Below are positions 48,740 through 59,562 of a stretch of DNA of 64,000 nt, in pieces (positions within the stretch are counted from its first letter, which is position 1; each line of letters begins with the position of its first letter). Source of the DNA: Xylogone sp. PMI_703 (taxonomy: Eukaryota > Ascomycota > Leotiomycetes); the NCBI GenBank assembly GCA_021399445.1, contig JAJTUQ010000003.1:6758001-6822000 (forward strand), read 5' to 3'. Under the pieces are notes generated by a model that was not told the origin of the DNA, did not search any database, and was given only the letters and a program-made list of their open reading frames with translations. The translations under genes and the position numbers were made by a program.

Positions 48740-49966
48740 TCAAAATACGAGGGACATAGATTATCCCAAATACTGCTAACATAGGTATTTCGGCAAAATA
48801 TTATATGCTATTTCAGTTGTAATAATAGCTCCAAGTATATCATATCATCTAACAAGCAAAAATATTTTGGATATATAAAGTAGAAACTAGAAGTTAACTT
48901 TATTGGTCATACCAACCCACATAGCGGTCCATGATTAGATACAGTCATTGTAGTCCTGTCCTCGCTCATACTAGACTCAGGGTTGATACACGTAACGAAG
49001 CAAAAAGATTTAGTATCTTTATTCTTTGAAATTTGCGATGACATTCCCTCTCTTTTTCACACGCTAGTGACGTCTCAATCCTTGTCTCATCTTAAACATT
49101 AGATTTTAGGTAAACTCCATGCAAACGGTCGCGCTAAGCAATATTAGTTGCAAAATCGGTACTTGAGGCCCCCACTCGCTCAGGCTCGGACTAAATTCGT
49201 CGGGGCTCATCTAGAGTTATAATCCGAATCTTTGAAGATAATTGGCTAGGCATGTCGTCGTTCCTTGTTTGGAATATTTACCAAAATCAAATATCGTAGA
49301 TGCTATAGAAGTATAGGAGCTCGGAGGCGGGTCTGAAAGAATCTACCGAAACTCGTAAGATGGTTGGCGAAGGATATCATTGAGGAAGATATTGATTACG
49401 TGTTTTTTTTTCATATAGCCATCCTCGTAGTGCTATGTAGACCGAATATGTTCTAAGGAATGATTATCGTTGCCTTTGATCATTCAATGAGTCCCTTGCC
49501 GCTTTCTCCACAAAACTGTACCAATAACACCTCCATAAATTTTAGGTTTTAGGATCTTAGAAATGTGGCGGTGTCACCCTGCGACTCTCGCCGAGTGCCG
49601 TAGCGCTCGGCAATAACGTGATTAACCACCAAACATCGGCAGGACTGGTACTGCACCAATTGGGGCAAACTGACATGAGACAACGTGGAATTTGGTTCGT
49701 TACTTAGTAACATACGGTCCATGGTGCTACACGGGAGTGTGGCGCATTATCAAGCTAGCAACTTCTCGTCTGCATCGGCGAGCCGACTCCATTTCGCCTA
49801 ATGTGGACGACGTATTGCCCTCAGAACAGTGTGCCACTATATCTTGATTCTTAGTGGTCAGAGCCATGTAATTCTATTGCATCCTACTACCAAACAACAG
49901 TATGGATGGTTGTTAGCCAGCAGGCTACGAGATAGTCGAGGCCATCGGCATGCCAACGTATGCTTG
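48740..49966. other. Intergenic, no gene recognised
   Basis: 1.2 kb of mixed composition with no supported ORF, RNA or repeat, ending at an LTR fold-back. Confidence 0.5.
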
Positions 49967-50295
49967 TGTAATGTTCCTACTAGGATATGGGGTTATTTAT
50001 CACTCAAATGAGCTAGTACTAGCAGATTAAGCAAGCACCTGGATTAGATAAACAGATTCCATGGATCCCATGAATCTTTAAAGAATCGATAAAATCAATG
50101 AGATTCAAAGGAAATTCATTTTCTATATAAATAAATAAATTTACAGTAGATAAGAGCTTTGTGCTTAACTCAATTGATTTATAGTAAACCTGTATTTCAT
50201 AGTAAAGTTCTACAAATTAAGTTTTACTTACTCTCTTGACTTCTTAAGCTTATTATTTGAGTAATAGTTACATCTCAACGTAGGAACGTTATACA
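49967..50295 (-). mobile_element. A-type LTR fold-back fragment
   Basis: The left 45 bp (TGTAATGTTCCTAC onward, ending ACTCAAATGA) match the plus-strand start of the A-type LTR. The next 280 bp are the reverse complement of the same LTR's first part, ending GTAGGAACGTTATACA. The result has LTR ends as terminal inverted repeats. No interior or partner LTR is nearby. Confidence 0.75.
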
Positions 50296-50418
50296 TATAA
50301 TTATAGTTATAATCATATACTATATTACACTGATCCTTAAGTTCTCATTAACCCCTTTATGACTTAGTATATATTTATACACTTTATAGGACCTAGGTAA
50401 AGACTTAGGTTCATAACA
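50290..50418 (+). mobile_element. E/F-type LTR 3' fragment
   Basis: Matches the last about 125 bp of the E and F LTRs (CTATATTACACTGATCC, then ATAGGACCTAGGTAAAGAC, ending TCATAACA). Its 5' part is replaced by the A-type fold-back, so two LTR families are joined here. Confidence 0.75.
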
Positions 50419-50697
50419 AGTTGATGTGAAAATGTCATTGATTATATACATTATTAACGTCGTTAGTATTGTTGAATAGTTTTTTTAATTAATTCTCTAA
50501 ATATTTCATTAACTAACATGTCTTCTATTATATCTAAGACAATTCCAAGCTCTATATTATCGATAAAATAGAGTTTATACAGAATAACTTGAACGATAAC
50601 ATAGTATATTTGTATTATACACATAATATTACATCATCAATCAACAATCTAAGCTTAATCAGGCAATATATTCAAGAGCTATACTTAAAGGATGAGA
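50419..50697. other. AT-rich spacer
   Basis: No feature recognised between the LTR fragments and the fold-back element. Confidence 0.45.
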
Positions 50698-50763
50698 GCC
50701 TCACCAACAAAAAGAGCGCAAAAGTAGGTCAACACCTACTTTTGTGCTCCGTTTGTTGGTGAG
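50698..50763. repeat. Near-perfect 30-bp palindromic stem
   Basis: CTCACCAACAAA...AGTAGGT and ACCTACT...TTTGTTGGTGAG pair around a 4-base loop (CAAC), with a few mismatches. It would fold into a strong hairpin in either strand. Confidence 0.8.
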
Positions 50764-50974
50764 TAACAAACTACGTTGTATCCCCCTTATTCACAAGGAG
50801 TCCGCAAGGGCAAAATTTACTAGCAAGGGATCAAAACGGCTAGCAAGAGTACCTACAAGGGTAGTCACCCAAATCGGCAAAAAAGGAGCATAAGGATGTT
50901 TGGATTGGTTTTTTCCTACTCCTTGAGAAGGAGAAGGAGGTCAAAAAGCCGAATCCAAACGGAGCCTTAATAGG
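50737..50974. mobile_element. Possible small inverted-repeat element
   Basis: The ends GCTCCGTTTG (50737) and CAAACGGAGC (50974) are 10-bp inverted repeats. Inside, 50898-50964 forms a second stem (GTTTGGATT... with ...AATCCAAAC). This has the look of a hAT-like MITE, but the target duplication is not clear. Confidence 0.4.
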
Positions 50975-51306
50975 TTATATATATACATTTTGTAACTACT
51001 AGCATGCATCTAGCATTTTCTTAATGCTAGGAAAATCCTTTTTATAATACACATGGCCTGAACTAATCATATCCCTTGAATCAAATCGTGTCTGTGTAGT
51101 TTGTTAAGAGACAAGCCAGCTCAGCAACACCTCTTCCAAACCGAAACTCCTTACATCTAAGAGTCTAAGCGTCAATCACGACGGTGTGATATAACATTGC
51201 TAACGCAACATTGGTGTCATATCTATAACCATTTTACACATGCCAGTTTTGACATGTTAGGGAACTTGGTACCAAGAAGAGCCTCATATAGTGACCATTA
51301 AAAGAG
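50975..51306. other. Spacer downstream of the HTH gene
   Basis: About 330 bp with no recognised feature. Confidence 0.5.
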
Positions 51307-52074
51307 TTAGGGTGGAGGAGCAGCACCTCCACCCCTTTTCCTACCTTTTCGGGGACCCTTCTTTGCAGGATCAAGTGGTGAACGCGCCGCATATATGATT
51401 TGAGGAATTGTGACCCCTAAGAGCTCACTGATTCGTTTATGCGGTATCTGAGCCATTAAAAGCGTTTTGATCTGAAGGCGCTGGTCACGAGTCGTTCCGG
51501 GTGCATTTGACCGGACGGGTTCCGTTTCAATAAGCTGTTGCAGATACTGCTGGAAATACCGAGAACCACCAGAGGGCTGAGAGGCATATGTTTCAGGGCC
51601 CGGCACGCCAGAATTCTGAGGGCCAGGTCGAGGGCCAGGATTTTGAGAAGTAGGAGTTTGAGAGTAGTAATATTGAGGGGTTGGGTACTGAGCGACAGCA
51701 ACCTGATAACCAGGAGGTGGCGGGACACATTGAGGGCAAGAACATTGAGATTGAATAGGCTGAGGTGGGTTATAGCTCCCTACAGGAGCCTGAGAGCATA
51801 AAAACTGCACATCCAACGAGGGCGTTGGCGTAGAAGGAGGCGTCGAGGGTCTCACATGAGAAACGGGTGGCTGAGGAATGGAGATTGGAACAACTGATGG
51901 AGAGCGTTCTTGTTTAACAGTCGAAGTTGTTGAAGATGCTGGTGGTGTTGGTTGCGACGGAGCCGGAGTCGAAGCCGATGGTGGAGAGGGAGAAAGTGAC
52001 TGGACTGGCACTGGACCTGACGGACTTGTTGGACTCCTCTCACGTGTTTCAGCCGGTGGTACTGGTGAGTCCAT
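51307..52074 (-). CDS. Proline-rich protein with transposase-like HTH and basic tail
   Basis: A single exon of 255 residues from the ATG at 52074; an in-frame TTG 11 codons upstream is less likely. The first about 185 residues are low-complexity, rich in Pro, Ser, Thr and Gln, with a CSCPQC motif. A helix-turn-helix follows near residues 196-231: TRDQRLQIKTLL, then RISELLGVTIPQIIYAARSP. This is the pattern of the N-terminal HTH of Tc1/pogo-type transposases (LTRDQR...IA..LGVT..QV.YA). The end is KKGPRKGRKRG, a likely nuclear-localisation and DNA-contact tail. No DDE catalytic domain is present. It could be a domesticated transposase HTH acting as a DNA-binding protein, or the N-terminal part of a decayed transposon. 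The frame is intact, which favours function. Confidence 0.6.
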   Translation of the reverse strand: MDSPVPPAETRERSPTSPSGPVPVQSLSPSPPSASTPAPSQPTPPASSTTSTVKQERSPSVVPISIPQPPVSHVRPSTPPSTPTPSLDVQFLCSQAPVGSYNPPQPIQSQCSCPQCVPPPPGYQVAVAQYPTPQYYYSQTPTSQNPGPRPGPQNSGVPGPETYASQPSGGSRYFQQYLQQLIETEPVRSNAPGTTRDQRLQIKTLLMAQIPHKRISELLGVTIPQIIYAARSPLDPAKKGPRKGRKRGGGAAPPP

Positions 52075-52840
52075 CTTGAAGCGTGTATCTGGAGCTGCCA
52101 GACGCAAATTGTAGTGTAGATCAAGTTAGCTACGTACAGTTGTGTGAATTAAACTACTTCTTCTTATTTGGATGTCTATGACGCAGGGAGTTCTAGAGGA
52201 TTCGAGGTGCGAAGCCCTAAAACGCGTTAGTGGACCTCCGTAGCGGATGATGCTTGGCTGCGACAGTAACTTTCCAGAACCCAAGCGTCAGCGAGCTCCA
52301 CTTTTATCAACCCCTTGAACCCCTTTCTTTTCAGTCTTATGGGATCACGTGAACAGATCTTATACATTGGATAGATATGGCATAAGAATATGCACGTTCA
52401 CAAGCATAAACTAGAAGGAGTTAGTGACTAACAAGAATCGGATCAATCTTCCAAAGATGCCAGATTCCAGATCATCTAAAACAATAATTCTGGGGAATGA
52501 GGTTCAAAGGTCAGGCGGCCAAAGCATTAATACATTACTGAAATATAATTCCGCGACGATAAAATCATGTTTGTTGGGCTATATAACCAATGATGCAAAT
52601 AGAGCAACTTATACATGTTACTTTGCTGTGTTCAGTCAGAAACACATAAACAGGGTAAGCAGTCATACAATGGGAGCTTCTGCAGATCTCATACGATCTG
52701 ATGCCTCAAGATATGGCAGAACTTATTGTCAGAACAAAACAAATCTCTAGTTGCTCATACCTTTCGTATTGTTTTGACACTCATGTCTTGTAAGGCTTTG
52801 CTTAGCGGCTTACTCACTGGCTCTTGCCGTCAAACATTTG
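52075..52840. other. Intergenic, no gene recognised
   Basis: Plus-strand frames in 52424-53050 overlap each other and match nothing; treated as non-coding 5' sequence of the SDR gene. Confidence 0.45.
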
Positions 52841-52924
52841 CGGCCGATGATAGAAGATTACTAGAATGCACCTTTACAGACTGCGGAAGACCGCGGCCGC
52901 AGAGAGATACAGCTGTTGCGGCCG
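52841..52924. promoter_or_regulatory. CGGCCG cluster upstream of SDR gene
   Basis: CGGCCG at 52841, 52894 (inside a GCGGCCGC) and 52919, 145-228 bp before the ATG at 53069. The same hexamer is arrayed in front of the Zn2Cys6 gene at 46926, suggesting a shared regulator. Confidence 0.45.
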
Positions 52925-53068
52925 AAGAGCTAATTATCAGCTCAAACGCATATGTCAACAGCTCACGTAGGATATTAATATGCCCAATGGCATTATATAT
53001 CCAGCTGCCATCCTACGATATCCTTCCCTATTTTATACCACTACTTCTCGTTGGTCACAGATTTTGCA

Positions 53069-54232
53069 ATGTCTTTTAATCAAGTAATGAGTCAAATGAG
53101 GCCACCGGCCCCAGTCTTTACAGAGAAAGACTGCCCAGACCAAACAGGAAAGGTAAGAGAAAATCAGCACGACCTCACTTATGAATTCTCAAATGTCAAT
53201 CGTGTTCCAGGTCTTCCTAATTACCGGGGGTTACTCTGGCGTCGGCTATGAATTGGCAAAGATTCTCTATCAAAAGAACGCTACTGTCTACATAGCCGGT
53301 CGATCAAAGTCCAAAGCCGATGATGCTGTTAAATACATTCAAGAATCATGCCCTTCATCAAATGGAAAGTTGGAGTTTCTCTTCCTCGACCTTAACGATC
53401 TCACCACCATAAAACCTGCCGCAGAAAAATTCAAAGCAGAAAGCGACAGACTGGATGTATTATGGAACAATGCAGGTGTCATGGTACCCCCAAAGGGGTC
53501 AAAGACCATCCAAGGCTATGAGATGCAACTTGGATGTAACTGTGTGGCACATTTCCTACTTACCAAGCTCCTCTATCCGGTGCTTCTTCAAACTGTGGAC
53601 CTTGCAGCGCCGAATTCTGTACGTGTTTGTTGGACTGGATCACTTACTGCTGAATTGCATGCTCCAAAAGGTGTGATCAATTTTAACGATATCAATCACG
53701 AAAAAGGAGGCTCTCAGAATGTGAAATACGGCCAAAGCAAAGCAGCAAATATTCTCCTTGGATCTGAATTCGCCAAAAGAGATAGTGAAAGCGGCGTGTT
53801 AAACTTGGTAAAAATTCCCAAAGCCACGGAGTATAGCTATCAAAGTTATAAGAGTCCTCGCATCTGACCTTGGCCGCAGTCATTGAATCCCGGAAATCTC
53901 AAGTCTGGATTACAGAGACATGTAGGGCGCATAGGGGATGTAATGAATGTATGATTTTATCACCACAGGGTGGAATGAACAACAATCGCTAATATCACTC
54001 GTAGAATCTACTTCTTTATGATCCTGTATACGGAGCATATACCGAAATGTTCGCCGGTCTATCACCAGACATAACTGCTGATGTCAACGGCTGCTATGTC
54101 ATTCCGTGGGGAAGGATAGCAAAACTGAAAGCAAATCTAGAAGAGGCGACCCGGTCAAAAGAAGAGGGTGGAACAGGGGCTGCAAGTAGATTCTATTACT
54201 GGTGTGAGGCAGAGGTAGCACGATATATGTGA
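53069..54232 (+). CDS. SDR oxidoreductase (fungal 'light-induced alcohol dehydrogenase'-like family)
   Basis: Four exons (53069-53152, 53211-53807, 53880-53948, 54005-54232), all phase 0, give 325 residues. The glycine motif TGGYSGVG is at residues 33-40, NNAGVM at 114-119, the catalytic serine region RVCWTGS at 166-172, and YGQSK gives Tyr201 and Lys205. After SLNPGNLKSGLQRH comes YDPVYGAYTEMFAGLSPDI, and IPWGRIAKLKANL ends the protein. This order is typical of the roughly 330-residue NAD(P)-dependent reductases common in fungal secondary-metabolite and xenobiotic genes. The third intron donor has two other in-phase candidates (GTAGGG and GTAATG). Upstream CGGCCG sites hint at control by a Zn2Cys6 factor. 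Confidence 0.87.
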
Positions 54233-55248
54233 TTTGCAGGATTTATGCTGACGGGAAACTATGTTTTACTACATTGTGTTTGATTATTAGTAATGGGCAA
54301 TCTTGTTTGACGCAGGAAAAATGTTTTTATTTGGGCGGAAATAATATAAGAACTCTTGTGGCTTGGAGAGGGGCGTAGGACAGAGGTTGGAGTGACTGAG
54401 CCAAGTGAGGAAGGTGACGTTCTTTTCATTAGATTTCAATTTGTTCAAACTTGAAAGTTTCTCTATACATCCATGACATGCATTCTATAGTTAGATACAG
54501 TACTGTAGTTTCCAAGATGTGGTGAATCTGGTGACAGGATTCATATAGAGCTCTCTAAAAAGAAATAAAAACCGAAAAAAAAAAGAATGAAAGAGAGAGA
54601 ATGCAGTGACAAAAGAGTTCGGCGCTATACAAGCTGAGAATAGCTTGTATGCCTACATCTCCCCTAATATCTCAGTGTTCTTTTTGAATAACCACTGGGC
54701 CAAGGAGGCTTGTATTGCCATTCTTCCCGTTTGCATATTCAGCTTTTGCAGTTATTCGCCAAGTCACTATTAGGATTGGCTCCACACTCCTTGCTTCGGG
54801 AGAGTAATTCGACCTGACCACTCTGCCAGAGTGGCGCCCTTGCTGCTCCTCTGGTGTAGTGCTTTCCTATTTGGGACTATATAGAAGGGGGATGATGTGA
54901 TGGAGAAATGTTTTTCCGGAGCAGGGAAACCGGTCTTGGTCTATTGTCGTCACCACTTACTTGGAGTTGTCCGTGAGATGATCTAATTACGCTCTCTTCA
55001 AACATCTGAGTCGCAAACATACAGCATATGTTGTTTCGTTGATATCTACTATCTTGTGCCATCATCCTGGATAATCTGATGTAAAATCGTGTCGCAGACT
55101 GTGTGATGGTTCCTACATAGCTGCCTGCTCGACGCGTAATCTGTCCAGTACTGACGCACCCGCTCCCCGACCCTCATCTCCACCAGAGAGAAGGCTCCTT
55201 TTCCACCTATTCAACACTTTCAACGGATATCACGCATATCTTTTCAAA
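54233..55248. other. Intergenic, ERD2 promoter
   Basis: About 1 kb. It includes a purine-rich AAAGAGAGAG tract near 54585-54602 and a small palindrome CCACTCTGCCAGAGTGG near 54817-54834. The pyrimidine-rich stretch just before 55249 is typical of fungal core promoters. Confidence 0.5.
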
Positions 55249-56376
55249 ATGAATGTGAGTGCGATCCTATATCTGAATTTACCGCCTAAGAATACCAGCT
55301 GATACTAACCTCTCCGTCTTCAGGTCTTCCGAATCCTCGGCGACGTCTCCCACACTCTCTCAAAATGCATCCTCATCTTCGCAATCCACCGCAATAGATC
55401 GACCGAGGGTGTCTCCCTCATCACCCAAGGCCTCTACGCTCTTGTCTTCCTCACTCGTTACCTCGATCTCTTCATAATCTACTCAATGTGGAACTTCGTC
55501 CTCAAAGTCTTCTACATCCTATCCTCCTTCTACATCCTGTTCCTCATGCTGCGCGTCTACGCGCGCACTAGAGAACGTGAGAAGGCATGGAAGCTCGGAG
55601 CGTTCTGCCTAGGTGGCAGTCTAGTGGGAGCGCCAATCATCATGCTGATTTTCCGGCCAAAGGGCTACTGGGGGTTGATGGAGCTGTGCTGGGTATTCTC
55701 TATCATCCTCGAATCAGTCTGCGTTCTGCCGCAGCTGCTTCTCTTGAGGCAGACATCTGTGCCGACTGTCATCGACTCCTACTACCTCTTAACCCTGGGT
55801 TCTTACCGCGCCTTCTACATCCTCAACTGGATCTGGCGTGCCCTTGACATTAACGATCGCAAGCCGGATGCTGTGTCGATTATATTCGGGGTTATTCAGA
55901 CGGCATTCTACGTTGACTTTGCTTGGGTCTATTATAGCAGACAGCGGGTTAAGCTACGCAATGGCGGGGTGGTGGACAGGGATGATTTCAGAAACAGCTG
56001 GCTGCTTCGGAAGATCTTCGGAAACCGAGCTGTAGTAGGAGCGCATGTTGATGACGACGATGAGGAAAGTGCACCGGCCCTGGGTCAACAGGGTGAGAAT
56101 GGGACGAATGGTGCACCACGGTCAAAATGGGGAGCGAGAGGCATCTCGGTAAGAGCTGACGATGGTGTTCTGGAGGACGAAAGTGAAAGGCAGGGCCGCT
56201 TCAGTGGACAAGAGTCAGGCGTTGTAGATGCTACCGATACCGATCCAGATGCTAAAATGCAGGATCCTGATGAGTTGGCAAAGGCTTTGGACGAGGATAG
56301 TGATGATGACACCAGAGCTGGTAGCAGCTCTTCTGGAGTTAGCAACGGGTCAGAGTGGAGAGAAGGTCGGTCATAG
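55249..56376 (+). CDS. ERD2: ER lumen protein-retaining receptor (KDEL/HDEL receptor)
   Basis: Exon 1 encodes only Met-Asn (55249-55254). A 69-bp intron (GTGAGT...TTCAG) follows, then exon 2 (55324-56376), total 352 residues. The start VFRILGDVSHTLSKCIL is the classical ERD2 N-terminus. LYALVFLTRYLDLF, the YWGLMELCWVFSIILESVCVLPQL region and the later ALYRAFYI/NWIWRAL-like segment fit its seven-helix PQ-loop-related fold. The protein retrieves HDEL/KDEL-tagged ER proteins from the Golgi. After about 215 residues comes a 135-residue acidic, Ser/Gly-rich tail (AHVDDDDEES, LDEDSDDDT), absent in yeast and animals but usual in filamentous fungi. The C-terminal tail may hold sorting signals. The mini first exon follows the same layout as other ERD2 genes. 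Confidence 0.93.
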
Positions 56377-56652
56377 AATGGCGGTTTCATATTCTGTCAT
56401 TGGTTCCGGTCTTATGCATGTGTAAATACCCCAACATTGTGTACCAGTATATGTTATACATTCACGTCTCGACGTGGATTTGTTCGAATAGAAGCATGCG
56501 TTATCACGTATCAAATGAAAAAGAGTTGTAAAAATATGTTTTGAAACCGTATATATTTTTTAAACCTTCTATAATAGTTGAAAAATCTTTGACCAACTAC
56601 CTCCTAATCCAGTTACCCACTCAGAGTATCGTATATCATAACATCATGTCTA
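56377..56652. other. Convergent spacer between ERD2 and GH76 gene
   Basis: About 275 bp of mixed AT-rich sequence containing the two 3' ends. Confidence 0.55.
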
Positions 56653-58557
56653 TCAGATTGTTTTTCGTCTATCGACTAGTTCCCAGAGTGCTCTTAAAAC
56701 GGCCAATCCACCACCTTGCGTCTCGACAGTCCGTCCTCTACCTCTGTCATTCAGATCCTTAGCACTTATAGGCTGACTATTGGAAGGTGATGTTTCCCCA
56801 TCCTTAACATTGCCAACATATTCGTCAAAGGTTCCTGAGAGACTCTGTTGTCGCAAATCTTGTCTCCATCCTCTCATTCTTAGTAGACCTTCATTCCTAT
56901 AGTCTACTGCTTGATCGGGAAGTTTCACAATCTCATCATCTTTGAGATTGGCCAGCAGACTCTCATCTCCCCTCGGAGCTCCCCACCACATTCCAAATTT
57001 ACCATTCTCATCTCTTGTCGTGAGAGCAGCGCGGGCATTATGAGCTACCCACCTTGCGTACCTAGCGCACTTCTTCTCGTGCCAGTCCTGCACAGCTCCA
57101 TAGGATTCGGTTTCAAGCCTATTACCGGCGTCTTCGAAAGCTAGAATATGGACCGGAAGCTGGGCACAAAAGAGTGCAAAATGATGAAAGAATATTCCTT
57201 TGAATGTTTGTCCATCCTGCGAACATTGACCCGCGGAGTCGCATGCTTCTTCGAGAACACCTCGACGACCCAGTCCGTACCATCTCCCTAGTCCATTGTC
57301 ATCCCCATCTTTCTCTGGAGTAACATGATCGAGATATAGATCATAACCAGTTGCCGCAATCACAGATTCAATAAGCCAATGGCCATCTTCTAAGTACATT
57401 TTCCTGCCGGTGGCTTCAAAGAGGCCACGTTGACCTGAGAGTAACACACCTTGGTTATAGGTATAGACCATCTCATTGCGTGCGTCACAGCGAGTGTTAG
57501 GCGAGGTATAGTTATTATCCTGTCCAGGCCTCTGGTACCTAGATATATGGAACCCATCTACATAGAGGCCCTTTGCATTGGTCATGTTGGAATTAACCAG
57601 CCAGTTATATGCATTGATAGCTGCGATGAGGTATTTGCGATCGTGGGGAGGCGCAAGAATAGGCTTTTGTGGGTCTTCGAACTTGAATGGCGCATCATTG
57701 TCATCGCCTGGAAAATATAGATACATCGAGACCGAAGCTGTGATGTACAACTCATTGGTGATGGCATTCTTGTACGGCTCCAGATATGGACTCCAGACCA
57801 TACCCCCATCGCACAAAGTTGTGTCCCAGCCTTTGGCGGCTAATTCCCAGAATATACGTGCTCGATGAGCAAATGCAGAAACCCACTGCTTTCCATACCA
57901 GGGCGACCCATCACGGCTCTTGTAGTGCAATGTGGAATGAATGGTAATAAACTTGATGCTCTCAAGCCAGCCTAAAACCACCCACAACATATCATCAAAC
58001 GCCTGCTGCCGCAGAGCAAACGCATCTTGCCCGAAGTATGACGACACTAATTGTGAGTAGAATTTGTTGATCAAGTTCTCTGCTGCCTTGTCTGACTCGG
58101 AGCCAGGCTCTGCGGGGGAGAAAGGCACGGAGAAGGAGGCAGACAACGAGCTCAAGGACGCCGAAACAAACGTTCCCATCACCGCAGATGTCCAATCAAT
58201 AGTAGTGGGCCAAATGCCCTGCCAGACCTCAAAGTATTCCTTCTGCAAAACATCCAACGCATGTATCAACTCGCGCAGCGTCTGGGAGCCCGCCAATTGA
58301 TCGGTAGATTCATTCCCAGAATCCGGTCTTGCGATGACCTTTATATTTTCTTCGCCATTGTGTATCGATATTTGTGGTGGATCTTGTAAGAGCAATTGTT
58401 GACTCCCGCTACTTCGTGAAACGCCGTCCTTGGGTATGGTGGATGCACCGAAAACAAACGCTGCCAGGAAAAGCAAACCGAAAAGATAAACAATGCCCTG
58501 CGGTCTAGGTCTAGAAGAGGGGTATCGCGACGCCAAGTGGAAAGTATTCGCAGCCAT
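56653..58557 (-). CDS. GH76 family mannanase-like membrane protein
   Basis: A single exon of 634 residues from the ATG at 58557 (ACCATGG context). An in-frame start at 58668 adds 37 residues of unlikely sequence. A hydrophobic anchor (about residues 21-37, GIVYLFGLLFLAAFVFG) suggests a type II or signal-anchored ER/plasma-membrane protein. The rest fits glycoside hydrolase family 76 (alpha-1,6-mannan hydrolases and the yeast Dfg5/Dcw1 group): FDDMLWVVLGW with the catalytic aspartate pair at about 188-189, CDGGMVWSPY, then KNAITNELY, MVYTYNQGVLLSG, and CDSAGQCSQDGQTFKGIFF. It probably acts on cell-wall mannan or GPI-anchored wall glycoproteins, crosslinking or trimming them. Confidence 0.85.
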   Translation of the reverse strand: MAANTFHLASRYPSSRPRPQGIVYLFGLLFLAAFVFGASTIPKDGVSRSSGSQQLLLQDPPQISIHNGEENIKVIARPDSGNESTDQLAGSQTLRELIHALDVLQKEYFEVWQGIWPTTIDWTSAVMGTFVSASLSSLSASFSVPFSPAEPGSESDKAAENLINKFYSQLVSSYFGQDAFALRQQAFDDMLWVVLGWLESIKFITIHSTLHYKSRDGSPWYGKQWVSAFAHRARIFWELAAKGWDTTLCDGGMVWSPYLEPYKNAITNELYITASVSMYLYFPGDDNDAPFKFEDPQKPILAPPHDRKYLIAAINAYNWLVNSNMTNAKGLYVDGFHISRYQRPGQDNNYTSPNTRCDARNEMVYTYNQGVLLSGQRGLFEATGRKMYLEDGHWLIESVIAATGYDLYLDHVTPEKDGDDNGLGRWYGLGRRGVLEEACDSAGQCSQDGQTFKGIFFHHFALFCAQLPVHILAFEDAGNRLETESYGAVQDWHEKKCARYARWVAHNARAALTTRDENGKFGMWWGAPRGDESLLANLKDDEIVKLPDQAVDYRNEGLLRMRGWRQDLRQQSLSGTFDEYVGNVKDGETSPSNSQPISAKDLNDRGRGRTVETQGGGLAVLRALWELVDRRKTI

Positions 58558-59562
58558 GGTCGATCTGAATAAGATGGGACAGCAGCCGCGCCAAATGCTA
58601 GAGGAATCAAGGAGGGAACAAAGAAGACGGCATCTAACACCACCTCTATGAAACGGGAATATGTACACGCATGAGTATGCGTCAGGGCAAGCAAGCCCGC
58701 ACTAGGAGATGGAAGAAAGGCCACGAGGTCATAGACAGTAGAAGTTTAGGAGGACAGAGTAAAGGATGGATGGAGGAAAAGTGTCAGCATGACAATCCAT
58801 GGAGAGCGGCTTGTGGTTTTGAGGGTTGATGGTTGGCTAGTGCGTGGTCGCATTAAATGCAGGTGTCCTGGGGCATTGCGGGGGATTGGTCAGAAACGGA
58901 ACGAGGGGAACACACCGCTGCGCCACCGCTTCTCTGGAGGACCCTTGTGGCTGGTGCCTCACGGAATGGCATACAGTAACAATACATAGAAATAAGGTTA
59001 TTGGAGAGGCAGCTAACAAAACCAATGCATATAGATAATTCCCGGTGATAGCTAAAGAAGTAGAAGGCTCCAGTAACGATATAGGTTCTTGTGGCGGGAG
59101 TATTTATTCGTTAGGTTGTAAATCATATTCCAAATGCTGCACAACTCCATGTATCTAGTTCGGAATTTTGAAGAGCAGTTATCAAAGACATCCGACCAAG
59201 TGTAATCTAAGAGAATAATCAATGCCATATGTAAATATCGTATTCCCCCACGTATTCCTAGATTTCTGGGCCCCTTCCACTAGAGAATACCAGATAATTT
59301 GCTTCAGTCAAGATCACTATAACTCCTATGACAAAAATTTCGACACTCTATTTGATTTTCAACATTCATTCACTAAGCCTCTAGCCACGTTAGCTTGATT
59401 TCCCATTCCGAAACGTACAATCTCCCACTTACCTTGATTGCCAAAGTACACCCGCCGACATATCCCAAGATGGACATATCGGCATGACCAAAGCTGGTCC
59501 TCAGGTTCCCTATGCCCAACACAAGCATCTTCTCACAAAATATAACCGTTCTAGAGAACCAC
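58558..59562. other. Intergenic, GH76 upstream region
   Basis: About 1 kb with only shadow frames; promoter side of the GH76 gene and downstream end of RBM8. Confidence 0.55.

Noticed and set aside
52424..53079. Overlapping plus-strand frames before the SDR gene
   Set aside because: No family similarity and overlapping frames; treated as promoter or leader DNA.
58341..58724. Minus-strand frame overlapping the GH76 N-terminus
   Set aside because: Out-of-frame shadow; the GH76 reading is supported by family motifs.
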